A model generated the notes under the pieces. It saw only the letters and a list, made by a program, of their open reading frames with translations. It did not search any database and was not told the origin of the DNA. From Candidatus Kuenenia stuttgartensis (GTDB lineage: Bacteria; Planctomycetota; Phycisphaerae; Phycisphaerales; SM1A02), in the NCBI GenBank assembly GCA_945870915.1, contig CAMBUI010000002.1, positions 1 to 40,496 on the forward strand: a DNA stretch of 40,496 bases, read 5' to 3'. Positions within the stretch are counted from its first letter, which is position 1. Each line of letters opens with the position of its first letter. This document shows, piece after piece, positions 1 to 10,168 of this stretch. The position numbers were made by a program, and so were the translations under genes.

Positions 1-1210
<1,210 letters not shown>

Positions 1211-1228
1211 GCGGATTCCGGGTCGTTT

Positions 1229-4200
1229 CTATCGCGACATGACCGTCGCGTCGCTGGCGAGGATCGTGCTGCACGCGAGGGTGAGCGCAGCGAGTTCGTC
1301 CTGCTCGCCGCTGGCGACGCGGGCGGCGACGAGTTCGCGCAACGCGTCGAGCTCGGCCGCACGCGGCGCGCGCGAGCACGCGAGGCGGAAGGCGCGCGCG
1401 ATGCGCGCGTCGCGGTCGGGCGCCTCGCGGGTGGCGCGTTCGGCGAGTGCGCGGGCGCATTCGGTGAACACGGGATCGTTGAGGATCGCGAGCGCCTGCA
1501 GCGGCGTGTTCGTGGCGAATCGCCGCGGCTGGCAGGCCTCGCGCGAGCCGCCGTCGAAGGTGAGCATGGTGGGCGGCGGCACGGTCCGCTTGCGGAAGGT
1601 GTAGACGCTGCGGCGGTGGAGGTCGTCGCCCGAGCCGGCGCTGTATCCGCCGCTCGCGCCGGATTGCGCGACGAGGTCGGGCTGCTGCCACGGTCTCGCG
1701 CTCGGGCCGCCGAACTTCTCGACGAGCAGGCCGGAGGCGAGGAGCGCGCCGTCCCGCAGCTGTTCGGCGGAGAGCCGCACGCTCGGTCCGCGCGACAGCA
1801 GCTCGTTGCGCGGATCGCGCGCCCGCTTCGCGTCGCTCGTGGCCGAACTCTGGCGGAACGCCGCGCTCAGGACGAGCCGGCGCAGCATCGCGCGCGTATC
1901 CCATGCCGGCGCAGCGCCGTGGCCATGGGCGAGGTCGTGCGCGAGGAGATCGAGCACCTCGGGGTGCGTCGGCCACGAGCCCTGGACGCCGAAGTTCTCC
2001 GCGGTCTCGACGAGGCCGCGGCCGAAGACCTGCGTCCACAGGCGGTTCACCTCGACGCGCGCGAACAGCGGATTCGCCGGATCGGTGAGCCACCGCGCGA
2101 GCCCCAGGCGGTTCGGCTCGGTGAGCTTCGCGGCGGAAAGCACCGCGGAGACCGCGCCCGGCGCGACGCGCTGCGAGCGGTCGGGGTCGTCGTAGGCGCC
2201 GCGCCGCAGCACGAAGGTCGGCGGCGCGAACGTCGAGTCCCTCATCGTCATGAACGCCGGCAGCGCATCGAGGTGCGAGGCGTACGCGCGTTGCGCGTCG
2301 CGCAGCGCGGCCGTCTGCGCCGAGGTGGCGCGCGCGACCGTGTGTTCGAAGTTCGCGCCCGCGTCGGGCACGGCGCCTGCGGCGAGCGCGGCCTCGGCCG
2401 GCGTGAGCGCGACGCGCCACACCGAAAGCTCGTCGATCGCTCCACCGCGGAAACCCGCGTCGCGCGAGCGCGAGCCGAGCTCCATCGTGGCGCCGGCGAT
2501 GTTCCCCTCGAGTCCGTCGCGCAGGACCGCGGGCTTCGCGTCGACGCCGTTCACGAACAGCCGCAGGCCCGACGAGATCGAGGTCCCGTCGTAGGTCGCC
2601 ACGATGTGCGTCCACGCGCCGACGGGAAGTTCCGTCGTCATCTCCACGCTCGCCGCGCTGCCCGGCCACAGGTGGATCACGCTCCAGCGCAGGCGTCCGT
2701 CGACGATCAGGAGCTCGAGGCCCGAGCCGTCGGCATCGTTGGTGTAGAACCCCGAGGTGTGCAGGATGGCGGCGCGCGCGTTGCGCTCGCCCGGCTTGAT
2801 CCAGAACGCGACGCTCACCGGATCGTGCCGCGTGAAGCCCGCGAGGCCCGCGAGCGAGACGCCGCCGTCGCCGTCGAAACGCAGGGATTTCCCGAGCTTT
2901 CCGTCGTCCGCGAGCGCGACCTCGCCGAGCTGCTCGGGACGGCCGCGGTCGGTCGTGGCGGGCTTCGTCGCATCGACCGCGTTCGGTGTCCGCCCGTCGG
3001 CGAGTTCGTCGAAGGCGTACCGCGCCGCGGGTTCGGGCAGCGCGGTCGGCGCCGGCTCGTTGATCAGCCCGGCCGCCGCGGTCCCGTTCATCGCGTCGAG
3101 ACCGGCGCGCATGACGGCCGCCATCGCCTTCTGCCGGTTCGCGCGCAGCTCCTGCTCACGCGCGGCCTGCTCGTCGTTCGCGATGCGGATGAACGGCGGC
3201 GGCGCGCTGAAGCCATGCGCGTAGCTCTTGAGCCCGTTCTCGTCGATCGAGCCGAACATCGCGGCGAGCCCGTAGAACTCGCGCGTGGGGATCGGGTCGT
3301 ACTTGTGGTCGTGGCAGCGCGCGCACTCGAGCGTGAGGCCGAGGAACGCCGTGCCGAAGGTCGCCACGCGGTCGGCGATGCCCTCCTGGCGGAACTCCTC
3401 GGAGATCGAGCCGCCCTCCTCGGTCACCCGGTGCAGTCGGTTGAACGCGCTCGCGACCTGGTTCGCCTGCCGCTCGGCGCGCGAGGCGGACTCGATTCGG
3501 TCGCCCGCGATCATGGCCGTGGCGAGGTGGTCGTACGGCATGTTCGAGGCGAGCGCCTCGAGCAGCCAGTCGCGCCAGGGCCAGGTGAAGCTGTCGCCGT
3601 CGGACTGGTAGCCGAAGGTGTCGGCGAAGCGCGCGAGGTCGAGCCAGGCGGTCGCGCGGTGCTCGGCGGCGCGCGGCGAGGCGAGCAGGGCGTCGACACG
3701 GCGCTCGTAGGCGTCCTCGGAGGTGTCGGCGACGAAGGCGTCGACCTCCTCGGGCGTGGGCGGGAGGCCGGTCAGCGCCAGCGACGCCCGGCGCAGCAGG
3801 GTCGCGCGGTCGGCCGGCGCCTCGGGCGCGAGACCCTCGGACGCGAGCCGGGCGAGCATGAAGGCGTCAAGCGGGTCCTTGCGCCAGGCGTGGTCGCCGA
3901 CCGGGTCGCCGAGCAGGGGGGGCGTGGCCGCGGTCGGTGCGACGAACGCCCAGTGCGGGCGGTACTCCGCGCCTTCCTCGATCCATCGGAGCAGGATGTC
4001 GCGCTCGCGCGCGTCGAGCGGCCGCTTGAGCTCGGGCGGCGGCATCACCTCGTCGGGGTCGACCGAGCGGATCCGGACCGCGGCCTCGCTCGCCCCGAGG
4101 TCGCCGGGCACGATCGCCCGATGCCCCGATCGGAGCGCGGCATACGCACCTTCCGGGGTGTCGAGGCGGAGGCCCGCCTTCTGCTTGGCGGCGTCGGGTC

Positions 4201-4444
4201 CGTGGCAGCCGAAGCAGCGGTCCGACAGGATCGGACGGACATCGCGGTTGAAGTCGAGCGGCGTCGGAGGTGCGGGTCGCCCGGCGGCCGCGGGTGCGGG
4301 GCTCACGAGCGCGGAGCTCAGCGACCCGGCACTTGCGGACCCGGCATTTGCCAACCCGGCAGTTGCCAACCCAGCGGTCACCAATGCGCCAGCCGCCCAT
4401 GCAGCGGGCGCCAGTCCGGGGAGTGGAATCGCGGGCAGCGGCAC
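1229..4444 (-). CDS. PSCyt1 / DUF1549 / LamG / DUF1553 (PSD1) domain protein
   Basis: 1071 aa ORF from GTG at 4444: FNRDVRPILSDRCFGCHGPDAAKQKAGLRLDTPEGAYA (planctomycete cytochrome c motif), a LamG-like region (WTHIVATYDGT...FVNG), and C-terminal ANPLFARVEVNRLWTQVFGRGLVETAENFG...RDPRNELLSRGPSVRLSAEQLRD (PSD1). Confidence 0.92.
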   Translation of the reverse strand: MPLPAIPLPGLAPAAWAAGALVTAGLATAGLANAGSASAGSLSSALVSPAPAAAGRPAPPTPLDFNRDVRPILSDRCFGCHGPDAAKQKAGLRLDTPEGAYAALRSGHRAIVPGDLGASEAAVRIRSVDPDEVMPPPELKRPLDARERDILLRWIEEGAEYRPHWAFVAPTAATPPLLGDPVGDHAWRKDPLDAFMLARLASEGLAPEAPADRATLLRRASLALTGLPPTPEEVDAFVADTSEDAYERRVDALLASPRAAEHRATAWLDLARFADTFGYQSDGDSFTWPWRDWLLEALASNMPYDHLATAMIAGDRIESASRAERQANQVASAFNRLHRVTEEGGSISEEFRQEGIADRVATFGTAFLGLTLECARCHDHKYDPIPTREFYGLAAMFGSIDENGLKSYAHGFSAPPPFIRIANDEQAAREQELRANRQKAMAAVMRAGLDAMNGTAAAGLINEPAPTALPEPAARYAFDELADGRTPNAVDATKPATTDRGRPEQLGEVALADDGKLGKSLRFDGDGGVSLAGLAGFTRHDPVSVAFWIKPGERNARAAILHTSGFYTNDADGSGLELLIVDGRLRWSVIHLWPGSAASVEMTTELPVGAWTHIVATYDGTSISSGLRLFVNGVDAKPAVLRDGLEGNIAGATMELGSRSRDAGFRGGAIDELSVWRVALTPAEAALAAGAVPDAGANFEHTVARATSAQTAALRDAQRAYASHLDALPAFMTMRDSTFAPPTFVLRRGAYDDPDRSQRVAPGAVSAVLSAAKLTEPNRLGLARWLTDPANPLFARVEVNRLWTQVFGRGLVETAENFGVQGSWPTHPEVLDLLAHDLAHGHGAAPAWDTRAMLRRLVLSAAFRQSSATSDAKRARDPRNELLSRGPSVRLSAEQLRDGALLASGLLVEKFGGPSARPWQQPDLVAQSGASGGYSAGSGDDLHRRSVYTFRKRTVPPPTMLTFDGGSREACQPRRFATNTPLQALAILNDPVFTECARALAERATREAPDRDARIARAFRLACSRAPRAAELDALRELVAARVASGEQDELAALTLACSTILASDATVMSR
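4323..4397. repeat. 15-bp imperfect tandem array (5 units), in the N-terminal/signal-peptide coding region of the PSCyt1 gene
   Basis: gacccggcacttgcg / gacccggcatttgcc / aacccggcagttgcc / aacccagcggtcacc / aatgcgccagccgcc; encodes ALVTAGLATAGLANAGSAS on the minus strand. Confidence 0.75.
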
Positions 4445-4467
4445 GGTCTGTCCAATCTACCTTCCGC

Positions 4468-4481
4468 TACACTGCGGGGCT
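4468..4481 (+). promoter_or_regulatory. Putative -10 (TACACT) 8 nt before the carA ATG, predicted short/no leader
   Basis: cttccgcTACACTgcggggctATG. Confidence 0.4.
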
Positions 4482-5714
4482 ATGCCCACGACGAAATTGG
4501 CTCGCCTCGCCCTTGAGGACGGGACGGTCTTCCACGGTCGCGCGTTCGGTGGCTCCCTGAAGGACTTCGAGGGGGCTGGCGAGGTGGTGTTCAACACCGC
4601 CATGTGCGGCTACCAGGAGGCGCTCACGGACCTGTCCTACACCGGGCAGATCCTGACCATGACCGCCACCGAGATGGGCAACTACGGCGTGGCGCCCGAG
4701 GACATCGAGAGCGCCGCCCCGTGCGTGGCCGGATTCGTGGTGCGCGAGCTGTCGGCGATCGTGTCGAACCAGCGCGCCACCCGCAGCCTGTCCGACTGGC
4801 TGGCCGACGCGGGAATCCCCGCGATCGAGGGCATCGACACCCGCGCGCTGGTCCGCCGGCTGCGCATGGGCGGGTCGATGCGCGGCGTGATCTCCTCGGT
4901 TTCGCTGGCCGATGCCAGCGACCTCGACCTCGTGGCCCGCGCCCGCGCCATCCCCTCGATGGCCGGGGCGAACCTGGCGGCGAAGGTCTCCCCGCGCTGC
5001 AGCGGCACCTACGAGGAGGCGCTCGGCGAGTGGGCGCCCCGCGGGGGCATGTTCGTCGAGACCAAGCCGACCCCGAAGGGCCGCGCCCCGGGCTCGCGCT
5101 TCCGCGTGGCGGCGATCGACTGCGGCGCCAAGCGCAACATCTACCGCCACCTGGTCGAGCGGAACTGCGACGTCCACTTCCTGCCCCACACCGCGACCGC
5201 GGCCGACATCCGCGCCCTGCAGCCGGACGGCCTGTTCATCTCCAACGGCCCCGGCGACCCGGCGGTGGTGAAGACGGTGATCGAGACCCTCCGCGAGGTC
5301 GCCGGCGAGGTCCCGACCTTCGGCATCTGCCTCGGGCACCAGCTCCTCGCGCTCGCGCTCGGCGCGACCACCTGGAAGCTCAAGTTCGGCCACCGCGGCG
5401 CCAACCAGCCTGTGCGCAACCTGTTGACTGGCCGGATCGAGATCACCAGCCAGAACCACGGCTTCTGCGTCGACGAGACCAGCCTGCGCGCCGCCGGCGG
5501 CGAACCGACCCACGTGCATCTCAACGACGGCACGCTGGCGGGTTTCCGTCACACGACCAAGCCCATCTTCAGCGTGCAGTACCACCCTGAGGCGAGCCCC
5601 GGCCCGCACGACTCGGCGTACCTCTTCGATGTGTTCGTCGAGATGATGTCGTCGCGCAAGCCCGTGGGTGCCGCCGAGATGGAGCGGGCACAGGCCGCGC
5701 TCGCCGCGATCTGA
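4482..5714 (+). CDS. carA: Carbamoyl-phosphate synthase small subunit
   Basis: MPTTKLARLALEDGTVFHGRAFG...GEVVFNTAMCGYQEALTDLSYTGQILTMT...; glutamine amidotransferase motifs FGICLGHQLLALALGA and QYHPEASPGPHDS. The longer ORF from 3723 is a 5' artefact. Confidence 0.96.
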   Translation: MPTTKLARLALEDGTVFHGRAFGGSLKDFEGAGEVVFNTAMCGYQEALTDLSYTGQILTMTATEMGNYGVAPEDIESAAPCVAGFVVRELSAIVSNQRATRSLSDWLADAGIPAIEGIDTRALVRRLRMGGSMRGVISSVSLADASDLDLVARARAIPSMAGANLAAKVSPRCSGTYEEALGEWAPRGGMFVETKPTPKGRAPGSRFRVAAIDCGAKRNIYRHLVERNCDVHFLPHTATAADIRALQPDGLFISNGPGDPAVVKTVIETLREVAGEVPTFGICLGHQLLALALGATTWKLKFGHRGANQPVRNLLTGRIEITSQNHGFCVDETSLRAAGGEPTHVHLNDGTLAGFRHTTKPIFSVQYHPEASPGPHDSAYLFDVFVEMMSSRKPVGAAEMERAQAALAAI

Positions 5715-6075
5715 CGCGCGCTCGGCGACGCTGTTTCCACGGTCTTTTTCGGGATTACGCACTCCAGCCGGGAACCGCGCGGCCATGGTCCGCGATTGGT
5801 GTCGCGTCCCGGCGGCAGGTGTGGATATTCATGCAGGTTTCCCTCTCGACAGGGCGGCTCCCGATGGGGTCGTTTTGGGGCGGCTGCTTGCGGGAAGGCG
5901 ACCTGCTTAGTACCTTGCCGTACTCGCCGCGCTTGCGCCCACCGGAGGGCGCGCGTGCGGACGGGAATCGGAACGAACCCGCGACTTTGAGAGAAAGCCG
6001 CGCGAGCCGTCGCCGAGCGTGCGTACAGAGAGAGAACATTCGCCCTCATTTCGAGCGGTGATTCAGGAGTACCGA

Positions 6076-9000
6076 ATGCAGCGCAGCACCACGACCGAGG
6101 CGACCTTCATCACGACCAGCGCCGGCCAGCGGGCGATCCGCACGGTGGCGAGCTTTGTCGCAGTCGCTCTCGTTGGAACGACGCCCTGGATGGCGTCGAA
6201 CAGCACGCTCGCGCAGGACGCGCCCGCCACCGAACCCGCCGCCGCCGACGATGCCGCGAAGGCCGCCGCCGAGCAGGCTGCCGCCGAGGCCGCCGCGAAG
6301 GTCGCCGCCGAGAAGGCCGCTGCCGAGGCCGCCGCGAAGGCCGCCGCCATCGAGGCGAGCCGCACCGCCGCCCGCGAGGCGATGAGCCGCAGCGAGTGGA
6401 AGAAGTCGATCGACCTCTGGTCGGCCGTCCTGACCGCCGCCCCCGGCGACGCCGAGGCCGCGAAGGGCATGGCCCGCGCGCAGGCCGCGCTCGACCAGGG
6501 CTCGCTGATCAACGACGTCGGCTCGGATCTCTCGCTCCGCAAGCAGAAGACCGAGGTCGAGGTCACCGCCGCGCTCGCCAACGCCAACCAGGCCGTCGCC
6601 TCCGGCGACTACACCGGTGCCAAGCGCACCGCGCTCGGCGCCAAGATCCGCCTCGAGCGCGAGAAGGGCGTCTTCCCGGGCTCCGAGTACAGCGATCTCG
6701 CCGGCAAGCTCGACGCGCTCCTCGAGCAGATCGAGGTCGGCGAGGCCAACTCCGCGCTCATGAAGGCCGAGGCCGCGCGCCGCGAGGCCGCCGACGCCGC
6801 CCGTGAGAAGCAGCGCACCGACGCCGAGTCGCGCACCAAGGCGATCAACGAGCGCCTGCTCCGCGTCCGCCAGCTCCAGCTCGAGCTCAAGTACGAGGAG
6901 GCGATCCAGGTCGTCGACGAGATCCTCTTCCTCGATCCGAACAATCCCGCGGCGCAGACGCTCCGCCAGATGCTCAAGGCGAGCCAGCTCTACCGCGAGT
7001 ACTCGGCGATCGAGGTCCGCCGCGGCGAGGCCTACTCGAACTTCTCGAAGGAGGCGCTCGACCGCACCGTCCCGCCGACTCCGAATGTCACCGGCCCCGG
7101 CCCGAAGTCGGTCTCCAGCCTCCTCGAGTACCCCGAGGATTGGCCGGCCCTGAGCGAGATGCGCCTGATGAACCGCGCGAGCGGCTACGTCGAGAGCGCC
7201 GCCAACCGCCAGGCCATGGCCGCGATGCAGAAGGCCGTCTCGGTCAACTTCAACTCGAACGGCCTCGACCAGGTCTTCAGCTACATGAAGCAGGTCAGCG
7301 ACGTCGAGTTCCTTCCCGACTGGAAGTCGCTCGAGGCCATCGGCATCAGCCCCGAGGACACCGTCACCCTGACGCTCGACAATGTTCCCGCGGAAGTCGC
7401 GCTCAAGCGCGTCATCGACCAGCTCGGTGACGAGAGCGAGCGCCCCGACTACGCGATCGAGGACGGCGTCATCGTCGTGAGCAGCCCGGACCAGCTCCGC
7501 AAGAAGACGCTCACCATCGTCTACGACATCCGCGACCTCCTCTTCGAGGTCCCGTACTTCGACAACGCGCCTGACTTCAACCTCGGCTCGGCCCTCGAGC
7601 AGGGTCAGAGCGGTGGCCAGGGTGGCGGCGGCGGCGGCATGGGCGGCGGCGGCGGCGGCTTCGGCGGCGGCGGCGGCGGCTTCGGTGGCGGCGGCGGCGG
7701 CATGGGTGGTGGCGGCGGCAGCGGTGGTTCCGGCGGCGGTGGTGGCCTCATCGGCGACCCCGGCGAGGACCCCGAGCGCAAGAGCCGCGAGGAGCTCATC
7801 GAGCAGATCACCGACATCATCCAGGAGCAGGTCGACCCCGAGGGTTGGCGTGACGCGGGTGGCGAGACCGGCCGCATCCAGGAGCTCAACGGCAACCTGA
7901 TCATCACCAACACCTCGCGCAACCACCGCGAGATCGAGGGCCTGCTCACGCAGCTCCGCGCCATCCGCGCGCTCCAGATCAACTACGAGTCGCGCGTCAT
8001 CGGCGTGACCAGCGATTGGTTCGAGCAGATCGGCGTCGACCTCGACATGTACTTCAACACCAACGACGGCATGTTCCAGCAGGCCCGTCAGGTGGACCCG
8101 AACTTCAACCTCTCCGACTTCTTCTTCCAGAGCGGCGACCAGCAGGGTCAGGTCAAGGATCCGGTCATCTTCGGACCGGTCGACCGCGCGGATGGCGACA
8201 TCGGCAACACCGATGCCCCGCCGTTCGGCGTGCCGACCGACGACGGCACCGGCATCAACTACGTCTACGGTCCCACCGGCGCCCCGATCCGTCGCGGCGA
8301 TGGCTGGGCTCCGATCGGCTTCACCCAGGATTCGAGCGGCATCACCGAGTCGCTCGGCGGCGCGATCCCGGGCATCGGCGGCACGATCCTCACCTCGGGT
8401 GCGGCGGCCGCGACCACCGGCTTCAGCTACCTCGACGACATCCAGGTCGACCTCCTCATCAAGGCGACCCAGGCCGACCAGCGCAACGTGGTCCTCACCG
8501 CGCCGCGCCTGACCCTGATGAACGGCCAGCGCTCGTTCATCACGATCGCGAAGCAGATCGCGTACATCTCGAACGTCATCCCCGTCGTCGGTGACGCCAG
8601 CACCTCGTTCCAGCCGGTTCCCGGCTACGTCCAGGACGGCTTCGTCCTCGACATCGAGGGCGTCGTCTCGGCCGACCGCCGCTACGTGACCATGACCGTC
8701 CACTTCGACACCAGCACCGTGCTCGGCTTCGAGTCGGTCGAGGTGTCGGGCGCCGTCGGTGGCACGGGCACGACCGGTGGCCGTGGCGCCGAGTCGACCG
8801 CGTCGATCCAGCTGCCGCAGCTGCAGGTCCAGTCGATCCGCACCACCGTGAGCGTTCCCGACAAGGGCACGATCCTCATGGGCGGCCAGCGTCGCTTCGA
8901 GGAAGTCGAGATCGAGTCGGGCGTGCCCGTCCTCTCGAAGATCCCGATCGTCAACCGGTTCTTCACGAACCGCATCGACAGCGAGCAGGAGCTCACCCTC

Positions 9001-9096
9001 GTGATGCTCATGCGTCCCGAGATCGTGATCCAGAGCGAGAACGAGGAGATCCTCTTCCCGGGTCTCGTCGATCAGCTCGGCAACATCGGCGGCTGA
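6076..9096 (+). CDS. Secretin-family protein (type II/III secretion or pilus-like outer membrane secretin) with Ala-rich coiled N-terminus and Gly-rich linker
   Basis: ATG at 6076 with CAGGAG SD. C-terminal secretin signature: VPDKGTILMGGQRRFEEVEIESGVPVLSKIPIVNRFFTNRIDSEQELTLVMLMRPEIV. Confidence 0.85.
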   Translation: MQRSTTTEATFITTSAGQRAIRTVASFVAVALVGTTPWMASNSTLAQDAPATEPAAADDAAKAAAEQAAAEAAAKVAAEKAAAEAAAKAAAIEASRTAAREAMSRSEWKKSIDLWSAVLTAAPGDAEAAKGMARAQAALDQGSLINDVGSDLSLRKQKTEVEVTAALANANQAVASGDYTGAKRTALGAKIRLEREKGVFPGSEYSDLAGKLDALLEQIEVGEANSALMKAEAARREAADAAREKQRTDAESRTKAINERLLRVRQLQLELKYEEAIQVVDEILFLDPNNPAAQTLRQMLKASQLYREYSAIEVRRGEAYSNFSKEALDRTVPPTPNVTGPGPKSVSSLLEYPEDWPALSEMRLMNRASGYVESAANRQAMAAMQKAVSVNFNSNGLDQVFSYMKQVSDVEFLPDWKSLEAIGISPEDTVTLTLDNVPAEVALKRVIDQLGDESERPDYAIEDGVIVVSSPDQLRKKTLTIVYDIRDLLFEVPYFDNAPDFNLGSALEQGQSGGQGGGGGGMGGGGGGFGGGGGGFGGGGGGMGGGGGSGGSGGGGGLIGDPGEDPERKSREELIEQITDIIQEQVDPEGWRDAGGETGRIQELNGNLIITNTSRNHREIEGLLTQLRAIRALQINYESRVIGVTSDWFEQIGVDLDMYFNTNDGMFQQARQVDPNFNLSDFFFQSGDQQGQVKDPVIFGPVDRADGDIGNTDAPPFGVPTDDGTGINYVYGPTGAPIRRGDGWAPIGFTQDSSGITESLGGAIPGIGGTILTSGAAAATTGFSYLDDIQVDLLIKATQADQRNVVLTAPRLTLMNGQRSFITIAKQIAYISNVIPVVGDASTSFQPVPGYVQDGFVLDIEGVVSADRRYVTMTVHFDTSTVLGFESVEVSGAVGGTGTTGGRGAESTASIQLPQLQVQSIRTTVSVPDKGTILMGGQRRFEEVEIESGVPVLSKIPIVNRFFTNRIDSEQELTLVMLMRPEIVIQSENEEILFPGLVDQLGNIGG
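7612..7747 (+). repeat. Gly-codon rich internal repeat (about 21 bp units) encoding GGGGGGMGGGGGGFGGGGGGFGGGGGGMGG
   Basis: Direct read of (ggcggcggcggcatgggc / ggcggcggcggcttcggc)n. Confidence 0.8.
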
Positions 9097-9120
9097 CGCT
9101 GCCGCAACATCAACCGAACC

Positions 9121-9158
9121 CCGCGGCGGCGAGCATCCCTCGCCGCCGCGGTCGTTTT
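9121..9158 (+). terminator. Rho-independent terminator after the secretin gene
   Basis: Perfect 13-bp stem ccgcggcggcgag-catcc-ctcgccgccgcgg followed by tcgtttt. Confidence 0.85.
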
Positions 9159-9169
9159 CGGGGTGGTGC

Positions 9170-9259
9170 GATCCACGCCGCGAGGGCGAACCGTACCGCG
9201 AAGGCGATCCACACCGCGAAGGCGATCCACACCGCGAAGGCGATCCACACCGCGTGGGC
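9170..9259. repeat. 18-bp tandem array, 5 units
   Basis: gatccacgccgcgagggc / gaaccgtaccgcgaaggc / gatccacaccgcgaaggc x2 / gatccacaccgcgtgggc. Confidence 0.9.
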
Positions 9260-9312
9260 GGGTCGGGCCGAGCGCCCGCTCTGCTATCGTGCCCGACCAG
9301 CAGGAGTTCCCG

Positions 9313-9672
9313 ATGGCCACGCCCTCGTCCCACATCAGCATTCGTAAGATCGACTCGGTGCTCCGCATCGACTTCGTGGATCGAAACATCCTCGACGAGC
9401 TCAACATCCACCAGATCGGCGAGGAGCTGCTGAAGTCGGTCGAGACCGAGTTCCGGCCGAAGATCGTGGTGGTGTTCGGCAACGTCGAGCACCTCTCGAG
9501 CGCCGCGTTCGGCACGCTGATGAAGTTCCTCGAGCGCGTGAAGGCCCGCGACGGGCAGCTGCGCCTGTGCGAGATGAAGCCGCGCGTCTACGAGGGCTTC
9601 ACCATCACGAAGCTCAACCGGCTGTTCTCGATCCACGACACCTTCGACGCGGCGGTTGCGAGCTTCAAGTGA
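9313..9672 (+). CDS. STAS-domain protein (anti-sigma factor antagonist-like)
   Basis: MATPSSHISIRKIDSVLRIDFVDRNILDELNIHQIGEELLKSV...KIVVVFGNVEHLSSAAFGTLMKFLERVKARDGQLRLCEMKP...VYEGFTITKLNRLFSIHDT; LSSAAFGTL core; SD caggag upstream. Confidence 0.88.
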   Translation: MATPSSHISIRKIDSVLRIDFVDRNILDELNIHQIGEELLKSVETEFRPKIVVVFGNVEHLSSAAFGTLMKFLERVKARDGQLRLCEMKPRVYEGFTITKLNRLFSIHDTFDAAVASFK

Positions 9673-9720
9673 GCGCGCGCAGGTCCTGAGCGGCCGCAGC
9701 GCCCGAGTGCGGACTTCCCG

Positions 9721-10149
9721 ATGCCCGATCCGACCCCGGCCTTCCGGTGCGACCACACCCTGCGCGAGCTCCGCGCGGGGCTGGAGTCGGTGCAGTCGGA
9801 GGTGGCCGAGGCGCTTGCCGCGCGCGGGTACGAGGAGGGCGCGATGTTCGCCATCCGGCTCGCGCTCGAGGAGGCGATCGTGAACGCGTTCCGCCACGGG
9901 AACCGGAGCGACCCCAAGAAGGTGGTGTTCTTCCGCGCCGCGGTCGACGGGGCGCGGGCGGACTTCGAGGTCGAGGACCAGGGACCGGGCTTCGATCCCG
10001 CGCAGATCCCCGATCCGACCGACGAGGACAACATCGAGATCCCCTCGGGCCGCGGTGTGATGCTGATCAAGGCCTACATGACCGAGGTCGAGTATCTGCG
10101 GCCGGGGAACCGGCTGCGCATGGCCTACATCAAGCCGGCCGCGTCCTGA
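9721..10149 (+). CDS. HATPase_c_2 ATP-binding protein (anti-sigma kinase, RsbW/SpoIIAB-like)
   Basis: FAIRLALEEAIVNAFRHGNRSDPKKVV (N-box), VEDQGPGFDPAQIPDPTDEDNIEIPSGRGVMLIKAYMTEV (G1/G2 boxes). Confidence 0.88.
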   Translation: MPDPTPAFRCDHTLRELRAGLESVQSEVAEALAARGYEEGAMFAIRLALEEAIVNAFRHGNRSDPKKVVFFRAAVDGARADFEVEDQGPGFDPAQIPDPTDEDNIEIPSGRGVMLIKAYMTEVEYLRPGNRLRMAYIKPAAS

Positions 10150-10168
10150 CCGCGCGTGATTCATGCCG

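Noticed and set aside
3723-4481. N-terminal extension of carA
   Set aside because: Antisense to PSCyt1; CarA homology starts at MPTTKLARLALEDGT (4482) with a promoter just before it.
6046-10164. 1372-aa minus-strand ORF across secretin, STAS and HATPase genes
   Set aside because: Antisense shadow of three convincing + strand genes; composition typical of complement frames.
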